This document shows positions 4,962 to 9,129 of a stretch of 9,129 nucleotides of DNA, in pieces. Location of the stretch: assembly GCA_002315455.1 (NCBI GenBank), contig DCGG01000117.1:6987-16115 (forward strand), in the 5' to 3' direction. This DNA is from Lentisphaeria bacterium UBA1784 (GTDB lineage: Bacteria; Verrucomicrobiota; Lentisphaeria; Victivallales; Victivallaceae). Within the stretch, counting starts at the first letter, position 1; each line of letters starts with the position of its first letter. The translations under genes were made by a program, and so were the position numbers. The notes below the pieces were generated by a model. The model saw only the letters and a program-made list of their open reading frames with translations, was not told the DNA's origin and searched no databases.

Positions 4962-6748
4962 AACACTATGACGTGATCGTTGCCGGGTTCGGCACCGCCG
5001 GAACCATCGCCGCCATCGCCGCTGCCCGGGAGGGGGCGTCCGTCCTCGTTCTGGAACGGGGGCACTATGCGGGCGGAGTGCATACGGGAGGCGGTGTCGC
5101 CTCCTACTACATCCAGCGACCCATCGGGTTCATGAAGGAACTGGACGACCTTATCCACGGGAAGAAGGAGCATGCCCTCGACAGCCTCTATGTCCCCGGC
5201 GAACTCAATAAGCAGGAGTTGGAGCGCATCGCCCTCGAAACCGGCGTGGAACTCCGCTACGGCGCGGCAGTCTATGACGTTCTGCGGGAGGGCGACCGGA
5301 TCACCGGAGTCCGCTTCGTTCAGGAGGGAACACAGGAGGAGGCCTCTGCGCACACCGTCATCGACGCCACGGCGGACGCCATTCTCTGCCAGCGGGCAGG
5401 CGTTCCCATGGAATCCGGACGGGAGACCGACCGGACCAGCATGCCCTTCACCAACATCATGCTCAAGTGCTACAACGACATCTCCGACCTCGCCGCCATG
5501 AACTTCGACGCCGGACGCATCGACCAGTATCGGGAGCCGGAGTATTCCAAAACGCAGATGCAGACCCATCTGGTCCATCAGCACGAGGACTGGAGCCAGT
5601 TCCGGGACGTGATCGTGCCGGGGGATCTTGTGGGCGTCAGGGAAGGGCTCCGCATCATCCCGAAGGGTAAGCCCTTCACCCTCGACGACGTGCTGGATGG
5701 CTCCGGCGACGCGGAGGAACCCATCGGCTTCGTCTGGAGCAATCTGGACACCCACGCCAACGACATGCCCCTCGAGGACGAACTGATCCAGGACTGGATG
5801 ATCGGCGCCTCCATGTGGGGCATTCAACTCTGGTTCCCGGTGCCGCGGAACGCCATTCATCCCCGGGGCGTCCGGGGACTCCTTGCGGCGGGACGGCACC
5901 TCGGCGTGGGACATAATCTCAACTACGCCCAGCGGATGAACCCCCTCATGGGAATGCTGGGCGCCGCCGCCGGATACTCCGCCGCCATCGCCGCCCGGAA
6001 GGGCGTGGATGCGGACGCCGTCCCCTATGCCGACTTCGTGGAAAAGTTGGGTCTGCCGGAGGATCCGCTGGCCTACAACCGGAAACTGTGGTCCATCCCG
6101 GAGGATGAGATCCGCGCAAAACTGGACTCCGACGAGCCGGGGATCGCCATGTGGACCGCCCGGCGCAAAGTCCCGGCCGCCACGCTGAAGTCGTGGTATG
6201 ACGAAGCGGAACCGGGAAGCCGTCTCCGACGGCACACCGCCATGGCGCTCGCGCTGAAGGGGGATGCTTCCGGATGCGGGGAACTCCGCGCCATGGTCCG
6301 GGAACGGGATGAATACGCCCCGAAACACAGCCGCAAATACAACCATTCCCGGGGCTACGTCGCCCTCTATTTTCTGGGGAAACTGGCGGACCCGGGGTGC
6401 GTGGAACTGGCGGCGGACCTGCTGAAAAAAAACGCTCCGGCTTCCCATCCCTACGAGTACGCTTCCAACGCCATCGCGGCGGTGATCAAGGCGGGAGACC
6501 GTCACGCGGAGATGCGGCAGGCCTGCGCGGAACTCCTCCGTTCCGTACTGGAGGACCCGGCGTGGCGGCTTCGTTCCCGCCTGAAAGGGACCGTTGACAC
6601 CATGAAGCGGATGGATGCCCTCTTCCGCTGTGCGGGAGCCTTGGCGCTCCGGCGCTGGGGCATCCCCAATCGCATCGGCGAGGCGCTGATCGCCTCCGGT
6701 CCGGACCCCTTCGAAGAGGATCTTGCCCACAAGTTGGGGTGCATCTGA
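4958..6748 (+). CDS. FAD-dependent oxidoreductase (FAD_oxidored family) with helical C-terminal extension
   Basis: This 596-residue flavoprotein begins with the dinucleotide-binding fold: DVIVAGFGTAG (Gly10, Gly12, Gly15) and Glu33 in VLVLERG for the ribose. GGVHTGGGVAS (39-49) follows, then IDATAD (135-140) and VREGLRI...LTLDDVLDG-like features (227-248). The C-terminal FAD segment (GRHLGVGHNLNYAQRMNPLMGMLGAAAG in outline, 312-339) completes the family layout of PF12831. From about 405 to 570 the protein is helical and looks like degenerate HEAT-type repeats, an unusual extension. There is no signal peptide, so it is probably cytoplasmic. The substrate is unknown; I cannot assign a reaction. 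AGGAGG lies 7 bases before the ATG, and the ATG overlaps the stop of the small flavoprotein-like gene, so the two are probably made together. Confidence 0.85.
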   Translation: MKHYDVIVAGFGTAGTIAAIAAAREGASVLVLERGHYAGGVHTGGGVASYYIQRPIGFMKELDDLIHGKKEHALDSLYVPGELNKQELERIALETGVELRYGAAVYDVLREGDRITGVRFVQEGTQEEASAHTVIDATADAILCQRAGVPMESGRETDRTSMPFTNIMLKCYNDISDLAAMNFDAGRIDQYREPEYSKTQMQTHLVHQHEDWSQFRDVIVPGDLVGVREGLRIIPKGKPFTLDDVLDGSGDAEEPIGFVWSNLDTHANDMPLEDELIQDWMIGASMWGIQLWFPVPRNAIHPRGVRGLLAAGRHLGVGHNLNYAQRMNPLMGMLGAAAGYSAAIAARKGVDADAVPYADFVEKLGLPEDPLAYNRKLWSIPEDEIRAKLDSDEPGIAMWTARRKVPAATLKSWYDEAEPGSRLRRHTAMALALKGDASGCGELRAMVRERDEYAPKHSRKYNHSRGYVALYFLGKLADPGCVELAADLLKKNAPASHPYEYASNAIAAVIKAGDRHAEMRQACAELLRSVLEDPAWRLRSRLKGTVDTMKRMDALFRCAGALALRRWGIPNRIGEALIASGPDPFEEDLAHKLGCI

Positions 6749-6778
6749 CGCAGCAGGGGCGGTGTCTGCGGACGTTTT
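6749..6778 (+). terminator. Weak possible terminator at the convergent junction
   Basis: CGCAG/CTGCG (6749-6753 with 6766-6770) can pair, with two more inner pairs across a bulge, and is followed by GACGTTTT. The stem is short, the loop is long, and the T-run is only four bases. The 28-base convergent gap between the oxidoreductase and mutY makes a terminator here reasonable, but the structure is weak. Confidence 0.3.
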
Positions 6779-7796
6779 ACCGGCGCGGCACGCCCATTTT
6801 CCCCACGGCGAAGCGGTAGGCGGATGGCAGGGCGAAGTCCATTGCGATCTCCTCCGGTGCGGCGGCAGTGAACTCCTCCGGGATGGCTGCTGCCTCCACG
6901 AGATAGTTCTCCATGTGCCACTCCAGATGGGTGAAGACGTGTTTGCTTCTCCCGAGAGCGCGGCAGATGCGGACGGCCGTCCCGCGCGCCTCCCAGTATT
7001 TCCGGACCGCGGCTTCGTCGGAGAGGACTTCCTCCGTCTCCGGGAGGCCCCAAAGCCCTGAGAGAACGCCCTTCTCCTGCCGCTTCAGCAGGGCGAAGCG
7101 CGTTCCATCCGTCAGCAGAAAGACGGTCTTGCGCACGATTTTTCTCGGTCTCTTTTCCGCCTTCACGGGAAGTTCCGCAATGCGCCCCTCCTTCCGGGCA
7201 ACGCAATCCCCGCGGAAGGGGCAGACTTCGCACCGGGGATCGCCGTTGGGGAGACAGACCGTGGCGCCGATCTCCATCCAGCCCTGGGTGAAGGCGCTGC
7301 ATTTGCCCTCCGGGAAGCGGGGCCGGAGCCACGCCGCCGCAGACACTTTCTCCACGTTCTTCCCGAGCAGCCGGGAGAGGACCCGCAGGACGTTGCCATC
7401 CACCGCCGGCTCCGGCAGTCCGAAGGCGATGGAACTGATGGCTCCCGCCGTGTAAGTCCCGATCCCCGGCAGTGCCGCGATGGACTCCGGGGTATTGGGG
7501 AAAGCGCCCTGTGCCACGATCATTTTCGCAGCCTTCTGCAGGTTCCGGGCGCGGCTGTAGTAGCCGAGGCCTTCCCAGAGTTTCATCAGCCGTTCCCCGG
7601 GGACGGCGGCAAGCGCCTCCACGGAGGGCAGTTCCCGCAGGAAGTGCAGATAGTACTCCTTCACCGCCTCCACCCGGGTCTGCTGGAGCATGATCTCCGA
7701 GACCCACACCCGGTAAGGGGTCGGTTCCCGCCGCCAGGGAAGGTCCCGGGCGTTGTACCGGAACCAGGTCAGAAGTTTTTCAGCGAAGGCATCCAT
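6777..7796 (-). CDS. mutY: A/G-specific adenine glycosylase
   Basis: The product removes adenine mispaired with 8-oxoguanine, preventing G-to-T mutations. The 339-residue protein has catalytic Glu34 in SEIMLQQT, the helix-hairpin-helix LPGIGTYTAGAI (109-120), catalytic Asp133 in VDGNV and a 4Fe-4S cluster of Cys181, Cys189, Cys192 and Cys198 (C-x7-C-x2-C-x5-C, one residue longer at the first gap than in E. coli). Residues from about 225 form the NUDIX-like 8-oxoG recognition domain (VFLLTDGTRFALLKRQ, LSGLWGLPE, HVFTHLEWHM). An in-frame upstream ATG at 7916 would lie inside the propeller gene and add 40 unrelated, Arg-rich residues. The ATG at 7796 fits the family and overlaps the upstream TGA (TGATG). 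I see no strong Shine-Dalgarno sequence, so it probably depends on translational coupling. Confidence 0.95.
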   Translation of the reverse strand: MDAFAEKLLTWFRYNARDLPWRREPTPYRVWVSEIMLQQTRVEAVKEYYLHFLRELPSVEALAAVPGERLMKLWEGLGYYSRARNLQKAAKMIVAQGAFPNTPESIAALPGIGTYTAGAISSIAFGLPEPAVDGNVLRVLSRLLGKNVEKVSAAAWLRPRFPEGKCSAFTQGWMEIGATVCLPNGDPRCEVCPFRGDCVARKEGRIAELPVKAEKRPRKIVRKTVFLLTDGTRFALLKRQEKGVLSGLWGLPETEEVLSDEAAVRKYWEARGTAVRICRALGRSKHVFTHLEWHMENYLVEAAAIPEEFTAAAPEEIAMDFALPSAYRFAVGKMGVPRR

Positions 7797-9129
7797 CAAA
7801 GAGCAAGGGCGTGAAGCATTCCATCGAAGTCCGCAAACCACAGCGTGCCGCCGTCGGTGGCGCAGTCGCCCTTGACGGGGACCGGACGGGCGAAAAGTTC
7901 CTCCGGGTCCTTCCACGATCTTTCCGGCTCCCGGAAACGCAGGATGCGTCCGTCATCCCCCGGCAGGATCACGGAACCGTCCGCCGTCACGACCGGTGCG
8001 GAACTGTGCATGATCTGCTGGCTCCATACCGCCGGCCAGACCTTTTCGCCGTAGATGCTGGCGATGCGGTATCCGGGTCGTTCCCTGCCGGTGTTCCGGT
8101 CCCGGACGGCGATGCCCCGGGCGTAACTCCAGAGGATGAGATCGCCCCTGCGGGCGAGTCCGTGCTTCCGCCAGTTGGAGAAGGGGGCTCCGGCCGTTTC
8201 CGTCCAGAGGATATTCCCCGTCTCCGCATCGGCCAGCGTCATGAAGCTGCGGTGCTGGAAGAGCACCTTCCCCTCCCAGATCAAAGGGGCACCGCAGGAC
8301 GCCGCGCGGAAGATGCTTTTCGCATTGTTTTTGTGGCTCCAGAGTTTTTTCCCGGACTTGGGATCGAAACAACCGGATTCGCCGTCAATGTCGTAGTAGA
8401 TGCGGTCCTTCCAGACGGAGAAGCCGTCGTTGTAGAGTTCGGTGGGGGCAACATCCAAGGCGGTCCCCCGGGATTCCAGCGTTTCGGGGTCCAGCGGGAA
8501 GATCCGGAAACGGGCCCCCTCCACCACGCCGCAGTAGAGAACGCCTCCCTCAAGGACGAGGGGCATCCGGGCAAGGCGCCACTGGGCGGGATGATCGGAG
8601 AGCGGCAGGTTCCGGCGCTTCAGGATGGAACCGTCCTTCCGGTCCAGTTTCACCACGGTCCCCTGATTGGTCAATGCATAGACGTACTTCGCATCCGCCG
8701 CAGGAGCGGCATGAACGTCCTCGCCGAGGGCCGTCTGCCAGAGTTTTTTTCCGCTGGCGGCATCCGCGGCCAACACGCCGCCGGACCTTGCGGGCCAGTC
8801 GCACTCCGCAACGCCGAGGAAGAGGGTATCGCCCTCCCGGACCACCTTCGGATAGTCCCGGTTGGCGCCGCCGGTGGCGAGGCTCCAGCGCAGAGGCGCT
8901 GGCCCGGTCAGATCGACCTTGACCGCGGAGCGCCAGATGGAACGGCTTCCCTGCGCCTCCAGTTCAAGGGGATAAATGCCGGGCGGCAGATTCCCGGGAA
9001 GCGTGGCGGTCCAACTCATCAACCCCTGCCGTTCGGCCTTGCCGGAGATCAGCGCATCGCCGGTATTCATCCGCCAGAGGACCTCCTTCACCGGGTCCAC
9101 GGTATCGTAGGCGGTGATGAGAACTCCCC
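7796..9129 (-). CDS. PQQ-like beta-propeller repeat protein, N-terminus outside the window
   Basis: The frame is open from the right edge to a TGA at 7798-7796, giving 443 visible residues. A GTG at 9100 is possible, but the upstream codons are open and read on sensibly (VLITAYDTVDP), so I take the true start to be beyond the edge. Visible residues 10-75 look like a beta-sandwich or Ig-like segment (PPGIYPLELEAQG). After that come propeller blades with PQQ-type repeats: AADAASGKKLW, KLDRKDGSIL, CFDPKSGKKLW, LADAETGNILW and VRDRNTGRE. Such modules often follow a metallophosphoesterase domain in exported proteins, which would fit the first visible segment, but neither that domain nor a signal peptide is in view. 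The PQQ repeat is a fold signature and does not prove PQQ binding. The substrate is unknown. It overlaps mutY by one base. Confidence 0.75.
   Translation of the reverse strand, partial: GVLITAYDTVDPVKEVLWRMNTGDALISGKAERQGLMSWTATLPGNLPPGIYPLELEAQGSRSIWRSAVKVDLTGPAPLRWSLATGGANRDYPKVVREGDTLFLGVAECDWPARSGGVLAADAASGKKLWQTALGEDVHAAPAADAKYVYALTNQGTVVKLDRKDGSILKRRNLPLSDHPAQWRLARMPLVLEGGVLYCGVVEGARFRIFPLDPETLESRGTALDVAPTELYNDGFSVWKDRIYYDIDGESGCFDPKSGKKLWSHKNNAKSIFRAASCGAPLIWEGKVLFQHRSFMTLADAETGNILWTETAGAPFSNWRKHGLARRGDLILWSYARGIAVRDRNTGRERPGYRIASIYGEKVWPAVWSQQIMHSSAPVVTADGSVILPGDDGRILRFREPERSWKDPEELFARPVPVKGDCATDGGTLWFADFDGMLHALAL

Noticed and set aside
4943..6730. A 595-codon open frame on the minus strand, antisense to the oxidoreductase
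   Set aside because: It mirrors the real gene in high-GC DNA, its protein is rich in Gly, Val and His without recognisable motifs, and the plus-strand frame has clear FAD motifs and a ribosome site.
6502..7707. A 401-codon minus-strand frame overlapping mutY and the oxidoreductase end
   Set aside because: It is out of frame with mutY, Gly/Arg-rich, and carries no motifs.
1..9129. CRISPR arrays, tRNA genes, insertion sequences, phage genes or a defence system
   Set aside because: I found no repeat-spacer pattern, cloverleaf, transposase, terminal inverted repeats or defence-type genes in either strand.

Overview
The window looks like chromosomal DNA from a GC-rich, Gram-negative bacterium. 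The Gram-negative reading rests on a lipoprotein-type signal peptide and Enterobacteria-like fatty-acid enzymes. A Planctomycetes-Verrucomicrobia-Chlamydiae (PVC) relative, perhaps Verrucomicrobiota or Lentisphaerota, is my best guess. It rests mainly on the GLSLGEY nucleophile motif in FabD, which I recall from chlamydial and plastid enzymes, and on a PF12831-like FAD oxidoreductase. This placement is inference. I see no phage, transposon, CRISPR, tRNA or rRNA signal.

Positions 1-3976, minus strand: a type II fatty-acid synthesis cluster in the order fabD, fabG, acpP, fabF, followed by the start of a probable lipoprotein gene that runs off the left edge. fabD has a good promoter just upstream (4017-4045), and fabG begins 1 base after the fabD stop. 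acpP is set apart: it has its own promoter (2217-2245), a dyad at the predicted 5' end of its mRNA, a hairpin over its stop codon and two tandem terminator-like structures before fabF. This layout suggests that carrier protein is made in excess over the enzymes. fabH and plsX, often found beside fabD, are absent here.

Positions 4144-6748, plus strand: an operon diverging from fabD. It has a sigma-70-type promoter, a leader hairpin, a 243-residue degenerate flavoprotein-like gene and, overlapping it by ATGA, a 596-residue FAD-dependent oxidoreductase with a helical C-terminal extension. The small protein aligns by eye with the N-terminal part of its larger neighbour but lacks key FAD-binding residues. 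This pair is the least ordinary part of the window.

Positions 6777-9129, minus strand, convergent with the oxidoreductase: the 3' part of a gene for a PQQ-like beta-propeller protein whose start lies outside the window, then mutY (A/G-specific adenine glycosylase), whose start codon overlaps the propeller gene's stop codon. Overall the window is mostly housekeeping DNA. The points worth a second look are the flavoprotein pair, the insulated acpP unit, and an acidic residue in FabG that suggests NADH use.
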